DNA from: an uncultured Rikenellaceae bacterium
GTDB lineage: Bacteria > Bacteroidota > Bacteroidia > Bacteroidales > Rikenellaceae
Length of the DNA stretch: 5,246 nt
Assembly: GCA_947054185.1 (NCBI GenBank)
Contig: CAMRVW010000132.1
Location: 1 to 5,246 of the forward strand
Direction of reading: 5' to 3'
The notes beneath the pieces were generated by a model, which did not search any database, was not told the DNA's origin, and saw only the letters and a program-made list of their open reading frames with translations. The translations under genes were made by a program, and so were the position numbers. The number at the start of each line of letters is the position of its first letter. Position 1 is the first letter of the stretch. Shown here one piece after another: positions 1 to 5,246 of this stretch.

Positions 1-82
1 CTCCGCGGGGGGAGGGTCGGCCCGTTGCGGCCTCGTGCCTCGGCCGCCCTGCCGGCGCGGAAGTCTTGCGGAGTAAAAACTG
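1..82 (+). repeat. GC-rich repeat, copy 1
   Basis: This segment aligns in pieces with 347-386 and 550-584. The clearest block is 25-53 against 357-386, about 25 of 30 columns identical, including 14 exact bases (TCGGCCGCCCTGCC at 40-53 and 373-386). The right part (47-82, ending TAAAAACTG) matches 550-584 at about 26 of 36 columns. A 6-bp inverted repeat, CTCCGC at 1-6 and GCGGAG at 68-73, brackets the copy. It may extend left of the window. No coding signal was seen. Confidence 0.5.
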
Positions 83-132
83 TTAGGCATAAGAAATAGT
101 GTGAGGTTTCGGTTTCCTCAGACCGCTGTGTG

Positions 133-151
133 GGCCGACCTGCGGTCGGCC
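133..151. other. Perfect GC-rich hairpin
   Basis: GGCCGACC and GGTCGGCC form an 8-bp perfect stem around TGC. No T-run follows on the plus strand (CGCATATGG), and none precedes it that would serve the minus strand, so it is not a standard terminator. The arm GGTCGGCC also occurs at 15-22 within the first repeat. A smaller 5-bp stem, TGAGG/CCTCA, lies just upstream at 102-120. They may be parts of an unrecognised structured RNA. Confidence 0.5.
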
Positions 152-223
152 GCATATGGTGTGGAGTTCTGTGTCGGGATAGAGGGGAATGTGATTTTAG
201 CGTGATGCTTGAGAGCGTGGGGA

Positions 224-255
224 CTTGCTTAGGTTGCGCTTGAAACATACTTTTG
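224..255 (+). promoter_or_regulatory. Orphan Bacteroidetes-type promoter
   Basis: CTTG (224-227), 20 nt, then TACTTTTG (248-255): the -7 element is a full match to TAnnTTTG and the -33 element matches at TTG. Transcription would start near 260-262 and run right, through the split repeat and toward the convergent lipoprotein gene. No believable ORF follows, so either a non-coding RNA or a chance match is possible. Confidence 0.45.
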
Positions 256-388
256 GCGTGACGGAGAGCGACCCGGAGCCTGCGGAGGGCAGGGCGTGAG
301 GGTAATGTGCGCTTGTATCGAGCTTCAGTCACCGACCTATATATTACTCTGCGGGGTTACGGGCCTCATACTTCGGCCGCCCTGCCTG

Positions 389-537
389 CCCAAAAAACTC
401 CCAAAAAATCCTTCCCAAAAAACCTTCCACAAAAAAACCTCCCAAAACCCTTCCCCAAAAAAACCTCCCCAAACCCTCCCAAAACCTTCCCCAAAATATT
501 TCCCCCCAAAAAAACTTTCCTCCCCCAAAAAAAACTC
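389..537 (+). repeat. G-free A-tract/C-tract low-complexity region
   Basis: For 149 nt the plus strand has no G. It alternates eleven A-tracts of 3-8 nt with C-rich runs of up to six C, with occasional TT. The A-tract centres are mostly 10-16 nt apart. The minus strand is therefore made of G-runs and T-runs and could form G-quadruplexes, while the duplex may be curved. Open frames across it give only Lys/Pro-rich or Gly/Phe/Trp-rich low-complexity peptides and are not considered genes. Confidence 0.8.
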
Positions 538-574
538 GCAAGGCCCAATCCCTGCCGCAGCGAAGCCCTGCAAG
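527..574 (-). terminator. Second minus-strand terminator-like hairpin
   Basis: On the minus strand CTTGCAGGGC (574-565) pairs with GCCTTGCGAG (544-535), a 10-bp stem with two G-U pairs, around a 20-nt loop; eight T follow (534-527). On the plus strand the two wobble pairs become A-C mismatches, so the signal is directional. It lies about 60 nt downstream of the first terminator and may be a backup, or may end a separate minus-strand transcript for which no promoter is seen. Confidence 0.55.
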
Positions 575-631
575 TTAAAAACTGCGTGGACGGCCCCTTA
601 GCAAGAGCCCTGTCCCCCAGCTCTCCCGCAC

Positions 632-667
632 AAAAAAGCCTCCCCGGACACAACCGCCCGAGGAGAC
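632..667 (-). terminator. Rho-independent terminator of the FISUMP lipoprotein gene
   Basis: On the minus strand GTCTCCTCGG (667-658) pairs with CCGGGGAGGC (647-638) as a 10-bp stem that includes two G-U pairs, around a 10-nt loop, and six T follow (637-632). It lies about 60 nt past the stop codon at 728-730. The wobble pairs are valid only in minus-strand RNA, which fixes the orientation. Confidence 0.8.
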
Positions 668-727
668 CATATTACGAAGAGGCCTTGCCGTCAGATGCAC
701 GGTCGACGGCACACCCTCTTTGCCGCA

Positions 728-1321
728 TCAATCTTTCACACAACGCACATTTAATCCTGAAGATTTTTCTTTCGTCCTCGTCGACGGACTGTATTCTTTG
801 GAAACCATAAAGAAATATGCCGTTTTGGGGTTGTCTGACGGCTTGTTGCACCAGTAACCGCCTGTCTCTCCGGTGTCTTCTAAATAGCCAAAGCCAAAGC
901 CGCGTGTTCCTATGGCCGGAAACTCCAGCTTTTGAGACGCGTCTGTCTTCAAAGAGAATGTCATATACCCGTAATTGCTTGCTGTCCAGCTGCCATCCCG
1001 CCTGTAATTGCAGTTTGAGACGAGACTTTCAAATTCGTCATCGCTAGGCAGCCGGTAACCGTAAGGGCACGGGTCGTCGGTCCATACGTGGCGATTTATA
1101 GATGTGTCCCATATTCCACCCGGTATCACATCTGTGGCATCTCCGGTCGAGTTCCATGCCGCATTTATGCCCCATTGATAAAACTTGCCATGAGAGGCCG
1201 GACGCACTCCTGAAAGTTCCGACGGCAGCTTGGTGGCAAATGTCGCCCCTGTTATCGCCTGCTTGGGGTTGGCAAGGTTATATTTCATCCACTTTACATT
1301 GTCAATCTCGACAGTCTCGTG
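728..1321 (-). repeat. FISUMP domain 3 coding repeat (residues 707-903)
   Basis: Third and C-terminal copy of a ~200-residue domain; the conserved EWM/KWM tryptophans are at 312, 514 and 717, giving a period of 202-203 residues. This copy is the most divergent at its end: the YWSS motif of copies 1 and 2 is YWCN here, and the PSQC cysteine is replaced (PSEL). Its cysteines are C791, C810, C864 and C900. The chain ends two residues after the last conserved cysteine, so the domain is complete. Confidence 0.85.
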
Positions 1322-3439
1322 ATCCTCTATATAATAACCCTTTACGCAACGTATGTTCAACCCGTTCGTCTTTCTCATGTTGTTGTTTACGGTTGGGCCG
1401 CCGTTGCTGAAAGAGAGACTGTATGCGCTGGTGCCGGTGCTGTTCGAGCTCCAGTAACCTCCGTTTTGTCCCTCAGATGTCAGCTTGCCGTATTGGTCAT
1501 AATCCCGTCGGCCCACGGCAGGGAATTCCAGGTTTTTAGCTCTGTCGGCCTTCAGTATGAATGTTATGTAACCGTAATCGGTTGAGCTCCACTGGCCTGA
1601 TAGTTTGGTCGTGCAGTCGTTTACCAGGGCGCTGAACTCCGCTTCTGTCGGCAACCGATATCCGTCGGGACATGGATGATTGCTCCAGTCGGCAAACGAT
1701 GGCGATGACGTCTGCCATGTGCCGTTGGGAGTGGCTCCCGAGGGTGAAAGGCCCGTCGACCCCCATCCCACGTTCACGCCCCACTGATACAGTTTGCCGT
1801 GCGAATCGAGACGCACACCTGAGCACTGCGACGGCACTTTGTCTGCAAATGTCGCTCCGCCGACAGCCTGCCTCGGGGCTGAGAGGTTTGTGCGCATCCA
1901 CTCTGTCGCTCCCATCTTCACCGTCTCTTTGCTCATGTCCGGTTTGTCGGTACCGGCCTCTCCCTTTACGCACCGCACATTGTACCCGTAACGTAAGTCG
2001 CTGTTGTCTAAGGTTAATAGACCATCGTCAAACCATATATTATATGCCGTTTGGTCGCTATGGAGCGATGAACTCCAATAATGTCCGCGGTTATTGGAGA
2101 ACAAGGTGCCGAACTCGGTGCTGCGTTTGCCTATGGCTGGAAACTCCAGACTTTGCGACGGTGAGTTTTTAGGTACGAATGTGATGTATCCGTAAGACCC
2201 ATAGTTTGTGTAAGTGGATGTACAATTGTCTATAAGCTCTTGAAATTCAGCCTGTGTTGGCAGTCTGTAACCGTCGGGACATGGCTGGTCGACCCATGAA
2301 AACGGATATATCTGATTGTTCCAACTGCTTGACGGTGTGGACTCCATGGCAACACTTCCGGTCGAATTCCATGCCACGTTGACGCCCCACTGGTAAAACT
2401 TGCCATGCGACTTGGCCAGTATGCCGGTGCATTGCGACGGTAACCGGGTTGCGAATGTTGCGCCGCCATATGCCTGCTTGGGGTTGGCAAGGTTATACCT
2501 CATCCACTCGGTGTTGCCCACGGTTACAGTTTCAAAATATTCAGGCTCATACGAGTCGTCGTCACCGCTGTTGTCGGGCTTCAGTTCAAATATGCCGTCG
2601 TTGTAAGTTATCGACGCCGTAAACCGTTCGCCTGCCGCCAGTTCGTCAATAAAATCCAACGGAAAGCTGCTGCTTGTTTGATTGCCGGATTCGTCGTTTT
2701 TCAATGCGCCCCAAAAAAAGATGTCTGTGTCGGTCATGCGCGTCGAGGGCGTCATGAAGCAGTAAAATACCGCATAACCCTCGCTGTCGCATACCGATGT
2801 AATGCTTCTGTCATACTTGACCTGCGGCACCTCTTTGTCGGTGTCGAACAGGTATGCCTTCGTCGGCAAATTGTTTATCGACACCTGCTTTATGTCTATC
2901 GTTTCCGACACATCGTCCTTTATTCTTATTATCGCATTTATGCAGTTTACCGTTATCGTCTCTTTTTGCGCCGCCGCGCCGCTTATGTCAATCACCTTTT
3001 TGCCGGTGAATACGGGTTTGTTGTCGTCATCGTCATAAGCGGTTATTGTCGCCTCTTCAAGCTCCTGTATGCCCGGTGTGGTGTCGAAATTTACCGAATT
3101 GCCGGTGTTGCATAACGCGTAAACGGTGTATGTGCCGCTTTTTATCGAGGCCTTGTAATCGGTTGTGCCGGTAAATTTCAACTTCCGGCTCAGAGTGCCG
3201 CTTTGGTCGAAAATGTAAAAAACGACATCAGATATGCTCTCTTCGAGCGACCGTGCAAGTGTCGGGCGCGCTGTGCCGAGGCTTGTGGCCGCTGCCGCAT
3301 TTGAGGGTTCGGCATCTTTTATCTCCGTCACCTCAAGAGAAAAAACAACCTCTGTTGCATCAGCATTCCCGTTATCTTTCTCTTTGCTCGGGGCGCAGCT
3401 TGCCAGAATAAGCGCCAATATTATTGCCGATATCTTCAT
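728..3439 (-). CDS. Surface lipoprotein: fimbrillin/Mfa2-like N-terminus plus three tandem FISUMP domains
   Basis: Predicted envelope lipoprotein of 903 residues, probably surface-exposed and adhesive or structural; no enzymatic role is evident. Seen: a short signal peptide with lipobox LASC places the lipidated cysteine at C15, followed by a polar, charged stretch. Residues ~28-286 are beta-rich, with a segment resembling Bacteroidales fimbrillin or Mfa2/FimB-type proteins (ISDVVFYIFDQSG, then a typical SGTYTVYALCN strand). An acidic linker (287-300) leads to three FISUMP (TIGR02145-type) domains at ~302-493, 504-701 and 707-903. Each has (E/K)WM(R/K)xNL, SHGKxYQWG, PCPxGYRLP, YGYxTF, LEFPA and a closing (V/I)RCVK. 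FISUMP domains are common in Bacteroidetes and Fibrobacter surface proteins of unknown function. The ATG is chosen because it gives a complete lipoprotein signal and lies about 38 nt below a good promoter. The gene is monocistronic, with its own terminator. The domain calls are from memory of motifs; the fimbrillin assignment is weaker than the FISUMP one. Confidence 0.9.
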   Translation of the reverse strand: MKISAIILALILASCAPSKEKDNGNADATEVVFSLEVTEIKDAEPSNAAAATSLGTARPTLARSLEESISDVVFYIFDQSGTLSRKLKFTGTTDYKASIKSGTYTVYALCNTGNSVNFDTTPGIQELEEATITAYDDDDNKPVFTGKKVIDISGAAAQKETITVNCINAIIRIKDDVSETIDIKQVSINNLPTKAYLFDTDKEVPQVKYDRSITSVCDSEGYAVFYCFMTPSTRMTDTDIFFWGALKNDESGNQTSSSFPLDFIDELAAGERFTASITYNDGIFELKPDNSGDDDSYEPEYFETVTVGNTEWMRYNLANPKQAYGGATFATRLPSQCTGILAKSHGKFYQWGVNVAWNSTGSVAMESTPSSSWNNQIYPFSWVDQPCPDGYRLPTQAEFQELIDNCTSTYTNYGSYGYITFVPKNSPSQSLEFPAIGKRSTEFGTLFSNNRGHYWSSSLHSDQTAYNIWFDDGLLTLDNSDLRYGYNVRCVKGEAGTDKPDMSKETVKMGATEWMRTNLSAPRQAVGGATFADKVPSQCSGVRLDSHGKLYQWGVNVGWGSTGLSPSGATPNGTWQTSSPSFADWSNHPCPDGYRLPTEAEFSALVNDCTTKLSGQWSSTDYGYITFILKADRAKNLEFPAVGRRDYDQYGKLTSEGQNGGYWSSNSTGTSAYSLSFSNGGPTVNNNMRKTNGLNIRCVKGYYIEDHETVEIDNVKWMKYNLANPKQAITGATFATKLPSELSGVRPASHGKFYQWGINAAWNSTGDATDVIPGGIWDTSINRHVWTDDPCPYGYRLPSDDEFESLVSNCNYRRDGSWTASNYGYMTFSLKTDASQKLEFPAIGTRGFGFGYLEDTGETGGYWCNKPSDNPKTAYFFMVSKEYSPSTRTKEKSSGLNVRCVKD
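1337..1930 (-). repeat. FISUMP domain 2 coding repeat (residues 504-701)
   Basis: Middle copy of the tandem domain, with EWMRTNL, SHGKLYQWG, PCPDGYRLP, YGYITF, LEFPA, YWSSN and NIRCVKG in the same order as in copy 1. Cysteines are C539, C590, C609 and C698. It is joined to copy 1 by a ten-residue linker (494-503) and to copy 3 by about five residues (702-706). Confidence 0.85.
1961..2536 (-). repeat. FISUMP domain 1 coding repeat (residues 302-493)
   Basis: First copy of the tandem domain, directly after the acidic linker that ends the fimbrillin-like part. It has EWMRYNL, SHGKFYQWG, PCPDGYRLP, YGYITF, LEFPA, HYWSSS and NVRCVKG, with cysteines C337, C387, C406 and C490. The opening NLANPKQA is shared exactly with copy 3 but not copy 2 (NLSAPRQA), which hints at a mixed duplication history or gene conversion. 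Confidence 0.85.
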
Positions 3440-3463
3440 TGTCGTGTTGAATTAAATTACGGT

Positions 3464-3480
3464 CAGACATTTGCCGTCTG
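3464..3480 (-). other. Small hairpin at the predicted 5' end of the FISUMP lipoprotein mRNA
   Basis: CAGAC and GTCTG form a perfect 5-bp stem around a 7-nt loop. It coincides with the predicted transcription start, so the message would begin with this stem. It could protect the 5' end or simply be chance; the stem is short. Confidence 0.35.
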
Positions 3481-3483
3481 TTA

Positions 3484-3514
3484 CAAAATTAATAAAAATA
3501 AATCAAATGTCAAA
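3484..3514 (-). promoter_or_regulatory. Bacteroidetes-type promoter for the FISUMP lipoprotein
   Basis: Read on the minus strand, TTTG (3514-3511) is followed by 19 nt and then TAATTTTG (3491-3484), a full match to the TAnnTTTG -7 element of the Bacteroidetes primary sigma factor. The expected start of transcription is near 3477-3480, giving a leader of about 38-41 nt. Confidence 0.75.
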
Positions 3515-3613
3515 CTGTCGGTTGTAAAATATCGCAAATAAGTCAATATAAATAATGATTTTATTACTATAAGACGATTTACTGTTCGTCGCTTTGTCGT
3601 TGCGGGAAAACAA

Positions 3614-3645
3614 TTTGTTTTTCTTGATACTTTCCCATATATTTG
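3614..3645 (+). promoter_or_regulatory. Bacteroidetes-type promoter for the hydrolase
   Basis: TTTG (3614-3617), 20 nt, then TATATTTG (3638-3645) matches the phylum consensus exactly. The expected start is near 3650-3652, leaving a leader of about 65 nt before the ATG at 3716. A weaker second -7-like element, GATCTTTG, lies at 3670-3677 but its nearest TTTG is 24 nt away, so it is considered secondary. Confidence 0.75.
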
Positions 3646-3715
3646 AGACTCTGTAAGCCTATTGACCTTGATCTTTGCATACAAATATCACTGTAACAAC
3701 TAAAACCCAACCGCC

Positions 3716-5071
3716 ATGAGTTCCGTTTTTCGTCTCTCTCTTGTCATTGCTTTGTCGGTGCTTTCGGTCGCCTGCTCCAAACACGGTTCCGATGATGTTC
3801 CCACCGACAGCCTGACCCCGTTTTTTCACTCCCGCTTAGACGGGTCGACCACCGCATACGATGTCGATAGTCTTATAAAGCTCTCCGACATAGAGAGTTG
3901 CCGCAACGATGTGTGGCAGTCGTGGCGTCTGGCCCTGCGCAGTTATGACATGTCTGCGCTTATAGACCTCGAGCCGCTTGCCAATCGTCGTGTCGGCTCG
4001 TGGACTCTGCCGGCAAGCCTCGAGCCATCGGCCGTAATGAGGTATGTCTATGGCTCCAAAGGCTCTAAACCCGCCCACGGTTATCCCCTTTTCGTATATT
4101 GCCACGGTTCGGGCGCTCCCGACATGGAGTGGAACACCGGTCAGGTGCTTGCCGGGCAGTTCAACGACACCCCCTCGGCCTATTTCATACCCCGCATACC
4201 CAACACCGGAGCCTATTACCGTTGGTGGCAGCAGTCCAAGCAGTACGCCTGGGAAAAGCTGTTGCGCCTTGCGTTGGCCTCCGGCGATGTCGACCCCGAC
4301 AAGATATACTTCTTCGGCATCTCTGAGGGCGGATACGGCACCCAGCGTCTGGCCTCGTTCTATGCCGATTATCTGGCCGGTGCCGGTCCCATGGCCGGCG
4401 GCGAGCCTCTCAAAAACGCCCCGGTCGAAAATTGCCGCAACATAGCCTTCTCTCTGCGCACCGGCGCTCTCGACGACGGCTTCTATCGCAACGTGCTGAC
4501 GCAATATACCAAAGAGCGGTTCGACGAGCTTGAGGGTCTTAACCCCGGTGCCTTCGTCCATAATATAGAGCTTGTTACGGGCATGGGGCACGGCATCGAT
4601 TACGACAAAACCACCCCCTGGCTCAGACAATATGTGCGCAACCCCCATCCCAAGAGAGTGAGCTGGGAAAACTTCGAGATGGACGGCCGTAAAAGAGAGG
4701 GCTTCTATAATATATACATAGTGAAACACCCCGACGGCGGCCGCTCGCGTGCCTATTACGACATGTCTGTCGCCGACAACGTCATAGACCTCGCCGTCAG
4801 CCTCGTGACATATACCACCACCGAGGTGCGTGACGGCATAGAGATGGCCTTTGCCCGGACATACGCTCCCGCCACCGACGGCAAGCTGCTGATATACCTC
4901 TGCCCCGAGCTTGTCGACCTCGGTCGTGAAGTCACCCTTAAGGTCAACGGCCGTCAGGTGTTCAAAGGCATGGTCACACCCAATGCCAAACACATTGTCA
5001 ACAGTTGCGCGACTTTCTTCGACCCCCAAAGGCTCTATCCTGCCGCCATAGAGGTCGACCTGTCGAAGTGA
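3716..5071 (+). CDS. Alpha/beta-hydrolase-fold lipoprotein (putative esterase or peptidase)
   Basis: Predicted envelope-anchored hydrolase of 451 residues; the substrate is unknown. Seen: an N-terminal signal peptide with a lipobox-like LSVAC ending in C20, where the -3 residue is Ser, a slightly unusual lipobox. An oxyanion-type HGSG motif lies at 130-133. The nucleophile elbow GISEGG puts the serine at S203, an acidic candidate is D253/D254 in GALDDGF, and the histidine is H292 in GMGHG. These are in the correct order and spacing for the fold. Residues ~320-451 form a beta-rich C-terminal extension with a VNGRQVFKG strand, often seen after secreted Bacteroidetes esterase or peptidase-like domains. 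The family resembles PHB-depolymerase/feruloyl-esterase-like or prolyl-oligopeptidase-like hydrolases, and the sequence alone does not separate these. The ATG is chosen because it gives the lipoprotein signal and follows a strong promoter. There is no Shine-Dalgarno site, as is usual in this phylum. The gene is divergent from the FISUMP lipoprotein and has its own terminator. Confidence 0.9.
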   Translation: MSSVFRLSLVIALSVLSVACSKHGSDDVPTDSLTPFFHSRLDGSTTAYDVDSLIKLSDIESCRNDVWQSWRLALRSYDMSALIDLEPLANRRVGSWTLPASLEPSAVMRYVYGSKGSKPAHGYPLFVYCHGSGAPDMEWNTGQVLAGQFNDTPSAYFIPRIPNTGAYYRWWQQSKQYAWEKLLRLALASGDVDPDKIYFFGISEGGYGTQRLASFYADYLAGAGPMAGGEPLKNAPVENCRNIAFSLRTGALDDGFYRNVLTQYTKERFDELEGLNPGAFVHNIELVTGMGHGIDYDKTTPWLRQYVRNPHPKRVSWENFEMDGRKREGFYNIYIVKHPDGGRSRAYYDMSVADNVIDLAVSLVTYTTTEVRDGIEMAFARTYAPATDGKLLIYLCPELVDLGREVTLKVNGRQVFKGMVTPNAKHIVNSCATFFDPQRLYPAAIEVDLSK

Positions 5072-5085
5072 TGCCGGCCTTGGAG

Positions 5086-5130
5086 CGGTGATTGAATTTG
5101 TATTAATGCAAATCCAATCACCGTTTGTTT
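5086..5130 (+). terminator. Rho-independent terminator of the hydrolase gene
   Basis: Starting 15 nt after the stop codon, CGGTGATTG (5086-5094) pairs perfectly with CAATCACCG (5115-5123). After one mismatch the stem continues with AATTTG against CAAATT-type pairing (5096-5100 with 5109-5113) and closes on a short AT-rich loop. TTTGTTT follows directly. The same T-rich segment may also serve as the start of the repeat described at 5124. Confidence 0.85.
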
Positions 5131-5172
5131 ATGCCGAATACTTGGCTGTCGCCTTAGATACTTCGCCTCGGA

Positions 5173-5193
5173 CAAGCAAATAAAATTTGTTTG
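5173..5193. other. AT-rich inverted repeat overlapping a promoter -33 element
   Basis: CAAGCAAAT and ATTTGTTTG form a 9-bp stem with one G-T pair around AAA. The right arm supplies the TTTG (5186-5189) of the rightward promoter, so this could be an operator or just part of the repeated element. It is not followed by a T-run. Confidence 0.45.
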
Positions 5194-5217
5194 CCTCTCG
5201 GCTTATTCGTATCTTTG
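5186..5217 (+). promoter_or_regulatory. Strong rightward Bacteroidetes-type promoter at the window edge
   Basis: TTTG (5186-5189), 20 nt, then TATCTTTG (5210-5217) is a full consensus match, with start expected near 5223-5225. The transcript would begin just before the second copy of the direct repeat, so that copy would lie in the 5' leader of whatever gene follows outside the window. Confidence 0.7.
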
Positions 5218-5246
5218 ACCTGGCGGTCTTAGATACTCCGCCTCGG

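Larger units (their letters stand above)
83..346. other. Intergenic region without a recognised gene
   Basis: No ORF with credible composition lies on either strand here. I looked for tRNA arms and for conserved blocks of tmRNA, SRP RNA, RNase P RNA and common riboswitches and recognised none. The region holds the hairpins at 102-120 and 133-151 and the orphan promoter, and is moderately G-rich on the plus strand between 250 and 300, including a CCTGC/GCAGG stem at 279-293. Confidence 0.5.
347..584 (+). repeat. GC-rich repeat, copy 2, split by a 163-bp A/C-rich segment
   Basis: The left arm (347-386, beginning CTCTGCGGGG) and right arm (550-584, ending TAAAAACTG) correspond to parts that are contiguous in the copy at 1-82. 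Both arms contain CCCTGCC (380-386 and 550-556), which is single in copy 1 (47-53). Most substitutions are transitions. The left arm lacks about 14 nt present in copy 1 (11-24). The intervening segment is 387-549. Confidence 0.45.
5124..5246 (+). repeat. Imperfect direct repeat at the right edge
   Basis: CTTAGATACTTCGCCTCGG (5153-5171) recurs at 5228-5246 with one change (T to C), 75 nt later. The similarity reaches back with gaps to TTTGTTT at 5124-5130 and 5186-5192, so the units are about 48 and 61 nt. The second unit contains a strong promoter that the first lacks because of internal deletions. The window stops exactly at the end of the second copy, so more copies may follow. Confidence 0.65.

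Noticed and set aside
133..151. The GC-rich hairpin as a rho-independent terminator
   Set aside because: There is no T-run after the stem in either orientation.
1..346. A known structured RNA (tmRNA, SRP, RNase P, tRNA or riboswitch)
   Set aside because: None of the conserved blocks I know for these families could be found by eye, so no call is made.
389..537. The regular tract as a CRISPR array
   Set aside because: The units are short (about 10-16 nt), not conserved as a fixed repeat, and there are no distinct spacers or cas genes.
337..653. Minus-strand Gly/Phe/Trp-rich open frames
   Set aside because: They are translations of the G-run/T-run tract, have no promoter or start signal, and lie downstream of or across the terminators.
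307..810. A 167-codon plus-strand open frame starting with GTG
   Set aside because: It crosses the A/C tract, giving Lys/Pro-rich low complexity, then runs through both terminators and antisense into the FISUMP gene. Its length follows from base composition (few G means few stop codons). The 101-codon frame at 296-601 is rejected for the same reason, even though the orphan promoter lies upstream of both.
3481..3684. A 67-codon minus-strand open frame in the divergent intergenic region
   Set aside because: It overlaps both promoters, runs through them, and its AT-rich product has no convincing features.
3836..5029. A 397-codon minus-strand open frame inside the hydrolase gene
   Set aside because: It lies wholly opposite a gene with a complete signal peptide, catalytic motifs, promoter and terminator. 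The antisense frame is open because of GC-rich third positions, and its product shows no recognisable motif.

Overview
The window looks like chromosomal DNA from a Bacteroidales bacterium, probably a gut member such as Muribaculaceae or a relative. Three things point there. Both genes encode lipoproteins and lack Shine-Dalgarno sites. Several good matches to the Bacteroidetes sigma-ABfr promoter (TTTG, about 19-21 nt, TAnnTTTG) sit where promoters should be. The larger protein joins a fimbrillin-like N-terminus to FISUMP (Fibrobacter succinogenes major paralogous) domains, a combination typical of this phylum. The family-level placement is inference.

Layout. Positions 1-631 hold no convincing gene. 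They contain a GC-rich repeat (1-82), a strong hairpin (133-151), an orphan forward promoter (224-255), and a second, diverged copy of the first repeat split by a 163-bp A/C-rich segment (347-584). In that segment the + strand has no G for 149 nt (389-537). Two rho-independent terminators face left (527-574 and 632-667); the nearer one ends the large minus-strand gene. Positions 728-3439 (minus) encode a 903-residue lipoprotein with a fimbrillin/Mfa2-like N-terminal part and three tandem FISUMP domains. Positions 3440-3715 are a divergent intergenic region with one promoter per direction. Positions 3716-5071 (plus) encode a 451-residue lipoprotein of the alpha/beta-hydrolase fold with a Ser-Asp-His triad. 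A terminator follows at 5086-5130. The right edge (5124-5246) carries an imperfect direct repeat and another strong rightward promoter for something beyond the window.

Functionally, the two genes are divergent, independently promoted and independently terminated. Both products are predicted to be envelope lipoproteins, one adhesive or structural and one enzymatic. Nothing in the sequence shows that they work together. No phage, CRISPR, transposase, tRNA or rRNA gene was seen. The most unusual DNA is the non-coding left 600 bp, followed by the promoter-bearing repeat at the right edge.
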